Both the position numbers and the translations under genes were made by a program. Below the pieces are notes generated by a model. That model was not told where the DNA came from. It worked only from the letters and a program-made list of their open reading frames with translations, and made no database searches. From assembly GCA_900757415.1 (NCBI GenBank), contig CAAENU010000079.1:1-46172 (forward strand): a stretch of DNA of 46,172 bases, given 5' to 3'. Below are positions 21,643-30,113 of this stretch, piece by piece (the stretch's first letter is position 1; every line of letters starts with the position of its first letter). This DNA comes from an uncultured Oscillospiraceae bacterium (GTDB lineage Bacteria; Bacillota; Clostridia; Oscillospirales; Oscillospiraceae).

Positions 21643-22923
21643 TCAACGCTGGTACTCGAATTCCAGATCGTACATGCTGACGATGTGGCCGTCCTGAATC
21701 CCCATCTGCTCCAGCCGGTCGAACAGACCGCTCTGGCGCAGCATTTTGTCGAAATACATGCGGCTTTCATAGTCGGAGAAGTTGATGTTGGCCATGAGCC
21801 GCTGCAGCCACGGCCCTTCCACCAGCCATGTATCATCCTCGCGGTGGATCTCCAGCGGCTCAGAGGTGTCGATCTGAGGCGGACGGGGAACATACTCCGG
21901 TTCGTAAACCGTTACCGGCGGCAGCTCTCTGAGCCGCTGGGCAATGTGCCGCACCAGCTCCCGGGTTCCCTGATGGGTGGCGGCGGACATGGCGAAAAAC
22001 TCATATCCCAACTCCTCCACATGGGCGCGGAAGGCGTCCAGCTGTTCGTTGTCCATTAAAAGGTCGGTCTTATTGGCCACGGCGATCTGGGGACGGGTGG
22101 CCAATTCAGGACTGTATTCTTTCAGCTCAGCGTTGATGGCATCGAAGTCGGCGATGGGATCCCTCCCCTCGCTGCCGGAGACGTCCACCAGATGCACCAG
22201 CAGGCGGCAGCGGTCGATGTGCCGCAGGAAATCGTGGCCAAGGCCCGCTCCTTCACTGGCACCTTCTATGATACCGGGAATGTCGGCCATGACGAAGCTG
22301 ACGCCCTCGTCCACATACACCACGCCCAGATTGGGATACAGGGTGGTAAAGTGATAGTTGGCGATCTTGGGATGCGCCTTGGTGACCACGCTTAGCAGCG
22401 TGGATTTTCCTACATTGGGAAAACCCACCAGTCCCACATCCGCCAGCAGCTTCAGCTCCAGCACCACATCGTGGCTTTCGCCGGGCAGACCCGCTTTGGC
22501 GAAGCGGGGTACCTGACGGGTAGGGGTGGCAAAGTGCTGGTTGCCCCAGCCACCCCGGCCGCCTTTACACAGCACATAGGGTTGGTCGTCTGACATATCT
22601 TTAATAATTTCGTCAGTCTCGGCATCCCGCACCAGCGTACCGCGCGGCACGCGGATGGTAAGGCTTTGGCCGTCCTTGCCGGACTTGCGGCCACCCTGAC
22701 CGTCCACGCCGTTGCCGGCCACATATTTGCGCTTATAGCGAAAGTCCATCAGGGTGGACATATTATCGTCCACCTTCAGGATGATGGAGCCGCCGTTGCC
22801 GCCGTCACCGCCGTCCGGGCCGCCGGCGGCAATGTATTTCTCCCGGTGAAAGGCCACCGCACCGTTGCCGCCGTTGCCGGCGCGGCAGGTGATGCGGGCC
22901 TTGTCAATGAATCCATTTGCCAT
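21643..22923 (-). CDS. obg: GTPase Obg/CgtA
   Basis: A 426-residue Obg GTPase involved in late 50S ribosome assembly and stress control. The glycine-rich Obg fold is at residues 1-158 (RAGNGGNGAVAFHREKY, GGPDGGDGGNGG). The G domain has G1 GFPNVGKST, G2 around NYHFTTLYPNLG, G3 DIPGIIEG, G4 NKTD and G5 SAAT. The C-terminal OCT domain occupies the last ~75 residues (DDTWLVEGPWLQRLMANINF...). GAGGT lies about 8 bases upstream. Firmicutes often place obg beside rpmA; here a 694-base palindrome-rich region separates them. Confidence 0.97.
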   Translation of the reverse strand: MANGFIDKARITCRAGNGGNGAVAFHREKYIAAGGPDGGDGGNGGSIILKVDDNMSTLMDFRYKRKYVAGNGVDGQGGRKSGKDGQSLTIRVPRGTLVRDAETDEIIKDMSDDQPYVLCKGGRGGWGNQHFATPTRQVPRFAKAGLPGESHDVVLELKLLADVGLVGFPNVGKSTLLSVVTKAHPKIANYHFTTLYPNLGVVYVDEGVSFVMADIPGIIEGASEGAGLGHDFLRHIDRCRLLVHLVDVSGSEGRDPIADFDAINAELKEYSPELATRPQIAVANKTDLLMDNEQLDAFRAHVEELGYEFFAMSAATHQGTRELVRHIAQRLRELPPVTVYEPEYVPRPPQIDTSEPLEIHREDDTWLVEGPWLQRLMANINFSDYESRMYFDKMLRQSGLFDRLEQMGIQDGHIVSMYDLEFEYQR

Positions 22924-23617
22924 TGTGTTACCTCATTTTATCTGAAAAATGTGCCTTTTACACCTAGTATATCCTATTTTAGCGGAAAAGCTGCCCTGCG
23001 TCAAGGGTAAGGGAAGGTTTCGCTCTCCGGAGCGACCTACTTTTGCCAAATCACGCTGTGTAAACACAGCGGATGCTACGGCAGCATAGCTGCCGAGATC
23101 GGATGTTAAAAATATGCCGCTGGCATATTTTCTTAACGCACCGACGGCAAAAGTAGGCAAAAACGCCAGAAGGAACCTTTGGTTCCTTCACTTCCGGGCG
23201 TGCTATTCTGTGTGCAGGATTGTGTCTGCCTGCCACACGTTTGCGGAAGATTTTCTTCTTCGTGCTGTTAAAAGGATTGTCTCTGCATCAGCGCCGCTGC
23301 TGCTAATGCCTGCGCCGAACAACGCTTTAACGCCTACCGTTGAGAAAGTCAGCGGCAGCGGCGCAAAAGATGAGCCAATGCGTCATACGCATCGAAATCG
23401 ACCATGTACTGCGAACGCGAGGTAAAGAGTATCGAATCAATCATAAGGTATAGCATGCGCGGATTCTTAAACCGCGGGTTTAAGCTGTTCTTTTGGTCAC
23501 TTTTGGAACAGCGGCCAAAAGTGACTCGCCCCGCGGGGCGAAATCCCCATAACATAATCAAGTTTATAGCGAAAAAACACGCCTGCCGTGCGACAGACGT
23601 GTTTTTGATGAGAAAAA
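22924..23617. repeat. Palindrome-rich intergenic region between rpmA and obg
   Basis: No convincing gene is found in 694 bases, but many hairpins are. They include a cloverleaf-like block (23036-23157), AAGGAACC-TTT-GGTTCCTT (23170-23188), and a long-range pair GCGCCGCTGC (about 23294) with GCAGCGGCGC (about 23357). GTCACTTTTGG/CCAAAAGTGAC (23496-23525) is followed by the 14-base palindrome CGCCCCGCGGGGCG (23527-23540). The last pair resembles REP-like elements scattered in Oscillospiraceae genomes. The region is probably a mosaic of such elements. Confidence 0.6.
23036..23157. repeat. Cloverleaf-like palindromic element
   Basis: A 12-bp closing stem (CCTACTTTTGCC at 23036-23047 with GGCAAAAGTAGG at 23146-23157) encloses three hairpins in series. 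These are CGCTGTG-TAAA-CACAGCG (23054-23071), CGGCAGC-ATA-GCTGCCG (23079-23095), and AAAATATGCC-GCT-GGCATATTTT (23109-23131). All stems are perfect. It is a mobile-type palindrome or structured RNA; it has no tRNA features. Confidence 0.7.
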
Positions 23618-23899
23618 TTACTCGGCGGGGTAAACAGAAACCTGCTTACGATCCTTGCCCAGACGCTCAAAGCGGACAACGCCGTCAGCCTTGGCGAACA
23701 GGGTGTCGTCGGTACCCTTACCCACGTTGGTGCCGGGGTGAATGTGGGTGCCGCGCTGGCGAACAAGGATGTTGCCAGCCAGAACGAACTGACCGTCAGC
23801 GCGCTTGGGGCCAAGGCGCTTGGACTCGGAGTCGCGGCCGTTCTTGGTGGAGCCCATACCTTTTTTATGGGCGAAGAACTGCAGACCAATGTGCAACAT
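23618..23899 (-). CDS. rpmA: Large ribosomal subunit protein bL27, with Prp-cleaved N-terminal extension
   Basis: A 93-residue bL27. The N terminus MLHIGLQFFAHKKGMGSTKNG holds the Firmicute-type extension; Prp protease cuts after LQFFA to expose the HKKG... end that reaches the peptidyl-transferase centre. The rest (NGRDSESKRLGPKRADGQFVLAGNILVRQRGTHIHPG...) is typical L27. AAAGGATG lies about 13 bases upstream. It is the third gene of rplU-prp-rpmA. The cleavage motif is directly visible, and its likeness to the start of the capsid protein at 32030 is notable. Confidence 0.97.
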   Translation of the reverse strand: MLHIGLQFFAHKKGMGSTKNGRDSESKRLGPKRADGQFVLAGNILVRQRGTHIHPGTNVGKGTDDTLFAKADGVVRFERLGKDRKQVSVYPAE

Positions 23900-23942
23900 T
23901 TCGCAGTACCATCCTTTCTAAAAGATACGGAAGGAGAGAGGC

Positions 23943-24272
23943 CTATGCCTCCATCACTTCGATGTTTTCCGGATATTCGTCGTGAAGCTGAGCCAGATAG
24001 ACCATCAGACCCGTCATCAAATTCTGACAGGTGGACTCCGCTGTGGGCGCCAGTCCTCCGGGCAGCCGGAACGAAATGGCGGCGGTCTCCTGATCGACCT
24101 TCACCGAGGCGCACAGCCCCATCACGTCGTTGACGGTGGCTTCCACCAACCTTACGGCGCTGGTCACGGCGGCGCAGACGATATCCTCGCCCTCCTCGCC
24201 GTATCCGCTGTGGCCCTGTGCATCAAATCCGATGATGCGCTCTTCCACGGTGTGGAAAATGACGCTCGTCAT
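23943..24272 (-). CDS. prp: Ribosomal-processing cysteine protease Prp
   Basis: A 109-residue Prp protease. The catalytic dyad is in GHSGYGEEGEDIVCAAV: His21 and Cys33, spaced 12 apart as in S. aureus Prp (His22/Cys34). It removes the N-terminal extension of bL27, encoded next. The position between rplU and rpmA is the standard Firmicute arrangement. In staphylococcal phage 80-alpha, host Prp is known also to process phage capsid proteins. A second Prp-like gene lies at 32731-33021 in the capsid operon. Confidence 0.95.
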   Translation of the reverse strand: MTSVIFHTVEERIIGFDAQGHSGYGEEGEDIVCAAVTSAVRLVEATVNDVMGLCASVKVDQETAAISFRLPGGLAPTAESTCQNLMTGLMVYLAQLHDEYPENIEVMEA

Positions 24273-24281
24273 ACTGTCACC

Positions 24282-24593
24282 TTAGAAGCTGATCTTGCCG
24301 ATCTCAACCTTGGTGTAGGGCTGACGATGACCCTGACGTTTGCGGTAGCCCTTCTTGGGGGTGTACTTGAAGATACGGATCTTCTTGCCCTTGCCGTTCT
24401 TCACGATGGTGGCGTCCACCTTCGCGCCCTCCACCACGGGAGTGCCGAACTTGGTGTTCTCGCCGTCCACGATCGCCAGCACCTGGTCAAACACCACGGA
24501 AGCGCCAGCCTCGGCGTCCAGCTTTTCGATAAACAGAGTATCGCCCTCAGAAACGGCGTACTGCTTACCACCGGTCACGATAATAGCCTGCAT
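24282..24593 (-). CDS. rplU: Large ribosomal subunit protein bL21
   Basis: A 103-residue bL21 of normal length: MQAIIVTGGKQYAVSEGDTL, VLAIVDGENTKFGTPVVEGA, and KGKKIRIFKYTPKKGYRKRQGHRQPYTKVEI. The start at 24593 matches the conserved N terminus; the open frame upstream is leader RNA. GGCAGGTG is 9 bases upstream. It opens the rplU-prp-rpmA operon, which has its own consensus promoter and a likely L21 leader. Confidence 0.97.
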   Translation of the reverse strand: MQAIIVTGGKQYAVSEGDTLFIEKLDAEAGASVVFDQVLAIVDGENTKFGTPVVEGAKVDATIVKNGKGKKIRIFKYTPKKGYRKRQGHRQPYTKVEIGKISF

Positions 24594-24681
24594 TACTTGT
24601 TGCACCTGCCTTTCCTTCATTACGGACTCGCTGTCGGGGGCGTCCGGCCAAAGCCGAAACTTATAACCCATTCAAAGCGGC
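24594..24681 (-). promoter_or_regulatory. Probable ribosomal protein L21 leader
   Basis: This 88-nt 5' UTR of rplU contains GCTTTGAATGGGTTAT and a GC-rich stem around TTTCGGCTTTGGCCGG and CGGACGCCCCCGACAGCG. Firmicute rplU genes carry an L21 leader thought to mediate autoregulation. The match is by position and general pattern only. Confidence 0.5.
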
Positions 24682-24687
24682 TTTACA

Positions 24688-24716
24688 AGTATAACAGCGG
24701 AAAGACACTTTGTCAA
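24688..24716 (-). promoter_or_regulatory. Promoter of rplU-prp-rpmA
   Basis: On the minus strand TTGACA (24716-24711), exactly 17 bases, then TATACT (24693-24688). It lies 53 bases downstream of the end of the capsid operon, with no clear terminator between them. Confidence 0.88.
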
Positions 24717-24768
24717 CAGAAATTACCACACTTTTGCGCTTTTCGCCATGACCCCAGGGGGCAGCGCA

Positions 24769-25914
24769 TCAGCCTTTTGCCTGATCGCGGTGGGAAGACA
24801 GCGCGGAAAAGCGAACTTTCTGGGCCGGTGTCATGCGGTGGCGGTACTGCGTCAGCAGTGTTTCCGCCTGACGCGTCCGTCCGCTTTTGCGGTATGCGTT
24901 AATAACCCGCTCCAGACTTTCTGCCGCCGTAGAGCTGAGAGAGGCGGTGTTGCCCGTGCTGGATACGGCAGGTTTTTCCGGGTCGGAAAAGTGCATCCCT
25001 TTTTGCTCGGCTGCCGCTTTGTCCATATAGTAATCCAGCAGCAGCTGATAGTTTTTCAAATCCCGGCTGCTGATTTTATCATATTCATCCTGCGCCTGCG
25101 CGACTTCTTTCTGCCATGCGTTCACCTGATCCTGCCAGCGGCTATATTCGGCATTGTCCTGCCCCTGCAGCAGCTTATAGCGATCCAGCAGGGCCTCACC
25201 GGCATCGCGGTAGCGCGAATAGGCTGCCGATTGCAGCTGCGGCAGCACATCGGACAGCTGCCGGAGATATTGCTGGTAGGACTGTTGGGCGGCAGATTGG
25301 GCGTAGCTGGAGCCGTAGCCTCCGGTGAGATGGGCGGCCTGTCCCAATGTGTCGCGCATGGCGGCCTGACCCTGCCGGGCATACTGTGCGGCATAGGACT
25401 GAAATGCCGTGTCAGATGCGGGGTCGTAGGAAAAACCGGGGCGGCTGCTGATCTCCTGATAAAGGGCCTCCAGCTGCGCGGTAAAGCCGGACTGGTAATC
25501 CTTCGGCTTTTGGCCGGCCAGCGTATCGGCATTTTTTTTCGCGGCCAGCGCGGCGTCGGAGGGGGCATATCCCTGCTCCAGCTGCTTCAGCGCCGCGGCG
25601 GTTGTCGAGGAGACTGTGCCGGTGGGGACGATGCCGCTGCTGCCGGCGCTGCTGCGCACATTGCCGGGATAGCCGCCCTGTACGCCGTCGCTGCCGCTGT
25701 CCTGCGCCAGAAGGCTGCCCCATGTTTCTTTCCCGGCGATGCCGTCCAGCTTCAGACCGTATTTTTCCTGATAATCCCGCACGGCGGCCTGCGTTTTTTC
25801 ACCGAAAATGCCGTCAACGTCCAGATCATAACCGTGCTCATTGAGCGTGGTCTGAAGCTTTGTGACGGCGCTGCCCGTGGAGCCGTAGCCCACCTGACGG
25901 TAAGTAGATGCCAT
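24769..25914 (-). CDS. Virion-associated protein with N-terminal peptidoglycan-binding domain
   Basis: A 381-residue protein. Residues about 3-68 are a PG_binding_1 domain (QVGYGSTGSAVTKLQTTLNEHGYDLDVDGIFGEKTQAAVRDYQEKYGLKLDGIAGKETWGSLL). A Gly/Ser/Thr linker follows. About 250 residues of mainly α-helix come next, rich in Gln, Ala and Tyr (QQSYQQYLRQLSDVLPQLQ; YSRWQDQVNAWQKEVAQAQDEYDKI). It is the last gene of the capsid operon. AAGGAGAGG fixes the start at 25914. A helical body plus wall-binding head suggests an ejection/internal protein or a tail-tip protein that contacts the wall. No hydrolase motif is visible. Confidence 0.7.
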   Translation of the reverse strand: MASTYRQVGYGSTGSAVTKLQTTLNEHGYDLDVDGIFGEKTQAAVRDYQEKYGLKLDGIAGKETWGSLLAQDSGSDGVQGGYPGNVRSSAGSSGIVPTGTVSSTTAAALKQLEQGYAPSDAALAAKKNADTLAGQKPKDYQSGFTAQLEALYQEISSRPGFSYDPASDTAFQSYAAQYARQGQAAMRDTLGQAAHLTGGYGSSYAQSAAQQSYQQYLRQLSDVLPQLQSAAYSRYRDAGEALLDRYKLLQGQDNAEYSRWQDQVNAWQKEVAQAQDEYDKISSRDLKNYQLLLDYYMDKAAAEQKGMHFSDPEKPAVSSTGNTASLSSTAAESLERVINAYRKSGRTRQAETLLTQYRHRMTPAQKVRFSALSSHRDQAKG

Positions 25915-25951
25915 AGTGATCCTCTCCTTTGCGTAATATGGTGTTTTGTGC

Positions 25952-27526
25952 TCAGCTGAGGCGCTGCCAGACGTAGACGGCCAGATAGGGCGGCAGGATG
26001 GAGAAGGCCTCTCCCGCACCTGCGGCCTGCGACAGCAGATCTACACTGTGGTTGTGGCTGAAACTGACAGCATCGGTACGCAGGTCACGGCTGCCGCTGC
26101 CGCCGCCCCAGCTTTCGGCATAGGCGCCGCTGCCGCTGCCGCCCTGCGCAATGTTGGGCAGGCCGTGGTCGTGAGAGAATTCCTCCGCCTGCGTGCTGCC
26201 CGTGACCCGGTGGGTGTGGGGCGGCAGCTGCTGTTCTGTCAGGGTGTGCTGTGCCTGCCCGCCGGTACTGCCTGCGGCATAAACCGAACCGGCCGCCAGC
26301 AGAAAGCGGTCCTGAATCTGCTTCCATGTGCCGCCCAGAACGGTGCCGGGGTCTGTTGATGCGGCGGAAAAATACAGCGATCCCACTGGATACAGAAGAT
26401 CCACCAGTGTTTTGCCGCCAACTGTCAGACTGCCCACCGCCGCGTTGCCCGCCACGGACAGCGCACCGTCAAAGCTGGCGTCCCATGCACATTGCAGCGC
26501 AGGCGCGTCTGCCAGCTTGCCGAATGCCGCCCCTACGCCGCCGCTGCGCAGATGAAAGGCCACGGCCGCGTTGGAGGAGGTGTAGCTGACGGCCCGGATG
26601 CTGCCCACGGTGTCCACGGCGGATAGCTCCACCTCATAGGTGGAATCCCGCTCCAGCGTTGTGGCGATCTGCGTGGTCAGAGCGCTGAGCAGTGTGGTAT
26701 AGTCGCCATAGCTGCCGCCAACCTTACGGTAGCGTGCCCGCAGCGTTATGGTGTTGCGCCCATCCAGCGGCCAGCAGGAGCCGGCGGCCTTTACCCGCAG
26801 ACATGCGCCGCCGCTGTCCTCCACGCCTGCGGCATTGCAGCGGTAGACCACCGAGGTTTGCAGGGCGGGCATCTGGTAATCAAATATCGATACCGGCGCC
26901 CCAGTAACGGTTGTGGTGCGGCCGCGGGAATCGGTGATCACGGCGGTGGGTGTCAGTGTTCCTGCCATGCCGATGGGGGCCGTGGTGCCGGAAAAACCGT
27001 TTACCGTCTGACCGGCAAAGGTGAAGCGGCAGCTTGCCAGAGATGCGCCGCCTGTGGCGCTGGCCTGCACTTCATATTGCAGCCGGCTCATGCCGCGTAC
27101 CCACAGACCCCATTGCGCCAATGTGCGGTTGTCATTTATCAGGGACACGGCCAGCGTGGCGCTGGGGCGCATGGTATCCGGTACATAGGCGGTAAAGGCG
27201 TAGGTCTTGGTGCAGAAGTTGGGATTGCTGAGCTGGGGGATACTGCTGTTAAAGGCCGCCGTCATTGTCAGCGTTCCCTCGCCTGAAACACTGTCGGGAA
27301 GCAGCAGCGTCAGGCTTTCATCCGGTGTCCAGCTGTACACGACCCGGGTATCATTTTGAGAAATGACCGTCAGTTGGGAAGCGTCGATCAGCGCGCTGAC
27401 ACCCTGAAAGCTGTAACGAAAGGAAAAACTGTACAGGGCAGAGGGACGGGTCGCCACCAGTGTATTGGCCTGACCAATGGTAATATCACCCCAGCTGAGG
27501 GAAAAATCTTTTTCGGTAATCGCCAC
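25952..27526 (-). CDS. Phage tail fibre / receptor-binding protein with collar-type C terminus
   Basis: A 524-residue protein. The first ~330 residues are β-rich repeats of the type in Firmicute phage minor structural proteins (FSLSWGDITIGQANTLVA; LITVISQNDTR-like and TTTVTGAPVSIFDYQMP strands; FHLRSGGVGAAFGKLADAP). The C-terminal ~150 residues are a tail-collar module: YPVGSLYFSAASTDPGTVLGGTWKQI, DRFLLAAG, LPPHTHRVTGST, FSHDHGLPNIAQ, and ILPPYLAVYVWQRL. His-rich HTH and HDH motifs often bind iron in trimeric fibres. The GTG start at 27526 has GGAGG 9 bases upstream. It probably recognises the host surface. Confidence 0.8.
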   Translation of the reverse strand: MAITEKDFSLSWGDITIGQANTLVATRPSALYSFSFRYSFQGVSALIDASQLTVISQNDTRVVYSWTPDESLTLLLPDSVSGEGTLTMTAAFNSSIPQLSNPNFCTKTYAFTAYVPDTMRPSATLAVSLINDNRTLAQWGLWVRGMSRLQYEVQASATGGASLASCRFTFAGQTVNGFSGTTAPIGMAGTLTPTAVITDSRGRTTTVTGAPVSIFDYQMPALQTSVVYRCNAAGVEDSGGACLRVKAAGSCWPLDGRNTITLRARYRKVGGSYGDYTTLLSALTTQIATTLERDSTYEVELSAVDTVGSIRAVSYTSSNAAVAFHLRSGGVGAAFGKLADAPALQCAWDASFDGALSVAGNAAVGSLTVGGKTLVDLLYPVGSLYFSAASTDPGTVLGGTWKQIQDRFLLAAGSVYAAGSTGGQAQHTLTEQQLPPHTHRVTGSTQAEEFSHDHGLPNIAQGGSGSGAYAESWGGGSGSRDLRTDAVSFSHNHSVDLLSQAAGAGEAFSILPPYLAVYVWQRLS

Positions 27527-27529
27527 GTT

Positions 27530-28291
27530 TTAACCTCCGATCCACTTGAACGCCAATCCGCTGCCGCTGTCCATACGCCACGACCCGATGCTGATACTGT
27601 CCAGTACGGTGATGTTGGTGATATACAGGCGGTTGTTGGACACGTAGGCAATTTCGGTGCTGTCCTGCCAAAAGCTGAGCTTCTGTGCGGTGAATACCGC
27701 CCGGAAGTTGTTCTGCTTCACCACCTGCCGCCCATCCACTTCGGTGGTGGTCAGATTTTGCCCCACCGCCACGCCGTATACCGGGGAGGGCCCCTCATAG
27801 TACACGATGCCGGTGCGGATATAACCCTCCGTGTCCAGCCGATAGCTGGAAAAGGCGGCGTCCACCGCCGCCACATTGGCGGCCAGATCGCTGCAGAAGC
27901 TGTAATACTGTGTCAGTGCTTCAGGATTGGCCTCCAGATACGCGCTCAGCCGCTGCACATAGGTGCCGAACTGGGAGGCAGCCACATACTCCTCTCCAAG
28001 CCGCAGCTCCAGCTGCTCCATATTTCGGGATATCTGCTTGGCGGTTTTGACGATCATGGCCCGCAGGTTCTGGAATTGCTCGTTGTCTGCAGATGAGACA
28101 TCGGCGGCAGAGGCGGAGGCACCGGTGCTGCGGCGTGCCGCGCTGCTGCCTGACGGTGCTGCGGTACCGCCCTCCAGCGCCGTCAGCGCCATGTTCAGCT
28201 GCTGGGCCATTTGAAAGAGATAGGAATACTGCTGGGTCAGCTGCTGCTGCAGCGATCCGTTGGGGTAAGGCGGCATGGGAAAATCACTCAC
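27530..28291 (-). CDS. Phage tail-linked structural protein with coiled coil
   Basis: A 253-residue protein: a Gln-rich N-terminal helix (LQQQLTQQYSYLFQMAQQLNMALTAL), an Ala/Ser linker, and a second helical region (NLRAMIVKTAKQISRNMEQLELRL). A β-rich C-terminal domain ends with RLYITNITVLDSISIGSWRMD and GLAFKWIGG, a phage-type ending. The start is GTG, overlapping the previous stop as GTGA. It lies between the tail-hub-like gene and the fibre gene, suggesting an adaptor or fibre-attachment protein. No closer family is claimed. Confidence 0.65.
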   Translation of the reverse strand: MSDFPMPPYPNGSLQQQLTQQYSYLFQMAQQLNMALTALEGGTAAPSGSSAARRSTGASASAADVSSADNEQFQNLRAMIVKTAKQISRNMEQLELRLGEEYVAASQFGTYVQRLSAYLEANPEALTQYYSFCSDLAANVAAVDAAFSSYRLDTEGYIRTGIVYYEGPSPVYGVAVGQNLTTTEVDGRQVVKQNNFRAVFTAQKLSFWQDSTEIAYVSNNRLYITNITVLDSISIGSWRMDSGSGLAFKWIGG

Positions 28292-30000
28292 GGCAGATCA
28301 CTTCCTTTTTCATATACGGCGCTGATGCTGTAAATACGGCAGCCGCCGCTTCCGCTGAGCCGCAGCCGCATATGGGGGCAGCGGACCGGCCGCACGCTCA
28401 GCAGTCCCTGACGCAGCTGCCGCCCATCGCCCTGTATGCTTCCGGCATATTGCCAGGCCCTTCCGTCGTCATAGCTGATATATGCCTTCACGGACGCTCC
28501 GCTTTCGGGCAGCAGCCGCAGCTCGAGCCGCTGCAGGTATTTCTGCTCGGGCATGTCCAACCCCAGCTCGCCGGTTTCGGCGTACCATGCCGGATCCGCC
28601 TCATCGCTCTGCGTGTTGCCGTGAAGCGCCGTGATGCCATGCTCCGTCAATCCGTACAGCACGCCGCCTGCAGCGGCAAACTGTTTTACCCGGAGTCCGT
28701 CCTGACGGTGCCATAGTCCGCGCGCGGTATCATAAACAAAGAGATGATTTTCTCCGTTCCGCTGGGCCGATAACCAGTATTGTCCCTCCGCCCCGCCGCC
28801 GACGGCATTTTCGTACCGTTCATCCCCAAAGGCGGCCGATACCGGCTGCGGCATGCTGCCGTCAAAGGCGTAAATGCCCAGCGTGCCGTGAAAATACAGC
28901 ACGCCATCCACCACCGCCGGCGAGCGGCCGCTGCCCGGCCTGATCCCGGGACACTGCAGCGATGTGATCTGGTGGGCGCCGGTGCCGCTGATGTACAGGC
29001 GCTCCATGCTGTGTTCCTTGAAAAACAGCACTGTGCCCAGATAAGCCGCCGCCCCGGTAAAGGGACCGTCAGATCCACGGTCAGCGGCATAGCTGTCGGT
29101 GGCAAGGCCGGAAAAGGCGTTCCAGTTGCGAAAATCCCCCAATGCGCTGCCGTATATGGCGTTGACGCTTTTCCCGTCCACGATGCCGTATTTGCAGCCC
29201 CACAGCCGGTTACTGCATTCCACAACAAAGTCCATATCCGGAACATAGCGGCGTACCGTCACGGAGGTGGTCTGCTCGCCTTCAATCACCGCCGCAGCAC
29301 CGATAACAATGGTGTTGTCGCTGCATTGCAGCAGCGTCCATGTGCCGTCCGCTGCTGCCCCGGTGCAGCCGGAAACGGTCACGCCGTCTCCTGCGGAAAA
29401 GCCTTTGCCGATATTGGCGGCGCTGATTTTCATGGCGACGTCCCCTACAGCCTGCCACATGACGCCGTCATACTGCATCAGCACATTGCCGCTACCGGTG
29501 TCCAGCCACAGTGCACCGCTTTCGGCACCTGACGGCGCGGCGGCACCGGTGGTGTAATCGCTGTAGTCCGTTCCGTTGCTGCGGCACAGGGAAAAGGTAA
29601 CGGTTCCGGTAGTTTGACTGGTGTTCTCCATGCTCCCCTTATCGCTGAGATCCTGTGTGTTGACATATTTTTTGTCCGGCCAGATCAACAGATACGCACC
29701 CATGGATACCAGCTGCTTTTCCCCGTCTGTCAGCACCAGGTCGATGGCGGCGCCATTGATATACAGCGTGCCGCCCTCTACCCAGATCAGGCAGTCTTTC
29801 GCAGTCAGGGCATTCGGCCTCTCCAGCGTCATTACTGTTTTGCGCTTCCCCCGAACCGACAGTGTGGGATAGCCGTCCCCCGTCAGGTTTTCCATCCGCC
29901 TAAAGGCCCCCAGCGCCGTGCGCGGCCGCGCATCGTAGCCGGAAAATTTGCTGACCGTCACGCGCTGCTGCGCCGGCGCGGGAAGCTGCGATAAAAACAT
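28288..30000 (-). CDS. Phage tail/stabilisation protein, β-propeller-like
   Basis: A 570-residue β-rich protein with many short repeats ending in W/Y-rich strands: CLIWVEGGTLYINGAAID, GAYLLIWPDKKYVNT, AAYLGTVLFFKEHSMERLYISG, PAVVDGVLYFHGTLGIYAFDG, GQYWLSAQRNGENHLFVYDTARGLWHRQDG. This pattern and its place after the connector gene resemble the P22 gp10-type tail stabilisation proteins of short-tailed phages, which are β-propeller-like. That equivalence is inferred from position and repeat style. AGGAGG lies 10 bases upstream. Confidence 0.65.
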   Translation of the reverse strand: MFLSQLPAPAQQRVTVSKFSGYDARPRTALGAFRRMENLTGDGYPTLSVRGKRKTVMTLERPNALTAKDCLIWVEGGTLYINGAAIDLVLTDGEKQLVSMGAYLLIWPDKKYVNTQDLSDKGSMENTSQTTGTVTFSLCRSNGTDYSDYTTGAAAPSGAESGALWLDTGSGNVLMQYDGVMWQAVGDVAMKISAANIGKGFSAGDGVTVSGCTGAAADGTWTLLQCSDNTIVIGAAAVIEGEQTTSVTVRRYVPDMDFVVECSNRLWGCKYGIVDGKSVNAIYGSALGDFRNWNAFSGLATDSYAADRGSDGPFTGAAAYLGTVLFFKEHSMERLYISGTGAHQITSLQCPGIRPGSGRSPAVVDGVLYFHGTLGIYAFDGSMPQPVSAAFGDERYENAVGGGAEGQYWLSAQRNGENHLFVYDTARGLWHRQDGLRVKQFAAAGGVLYGLTEHGITALHGNTQSDEADPAWYAETGELGLDMPEQKYLQRLELRLLPESGASVKAYISYDDGRAWQYAGSIQGDGRQLRQGLLSVRPVRCPHMRLRLSGSGGCRIYSISAVYEKGSDLP

Positions 30001-30023
30001 GGTATTTCTTCCCTCCTTTTACC

Positions 30024-30051
30024 GGGCGGGAGAGAATCCTCTCTCCCGCCC
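30024..30051. promoter_or_regulatory. Hairpin inside the capsid operon
   Basis: GGGCGGGAGAG and CTCTCCCGCCC form a perfect 11-bp stem just upstream of the 570-residue gene, without a T-run. It may protect or process the mRNA. A motif AAAAAGCTTCGCAGAATTCG follows at 30061, resembling 36989-37008. Confidence 0.55.
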
Positions 30052-30113
30052 TTGATTATGAAAAAGCTTCGCAGAATTCGCCCGCCGCCATGGCGGCAAA
30101 CTTTCAATAAAGC

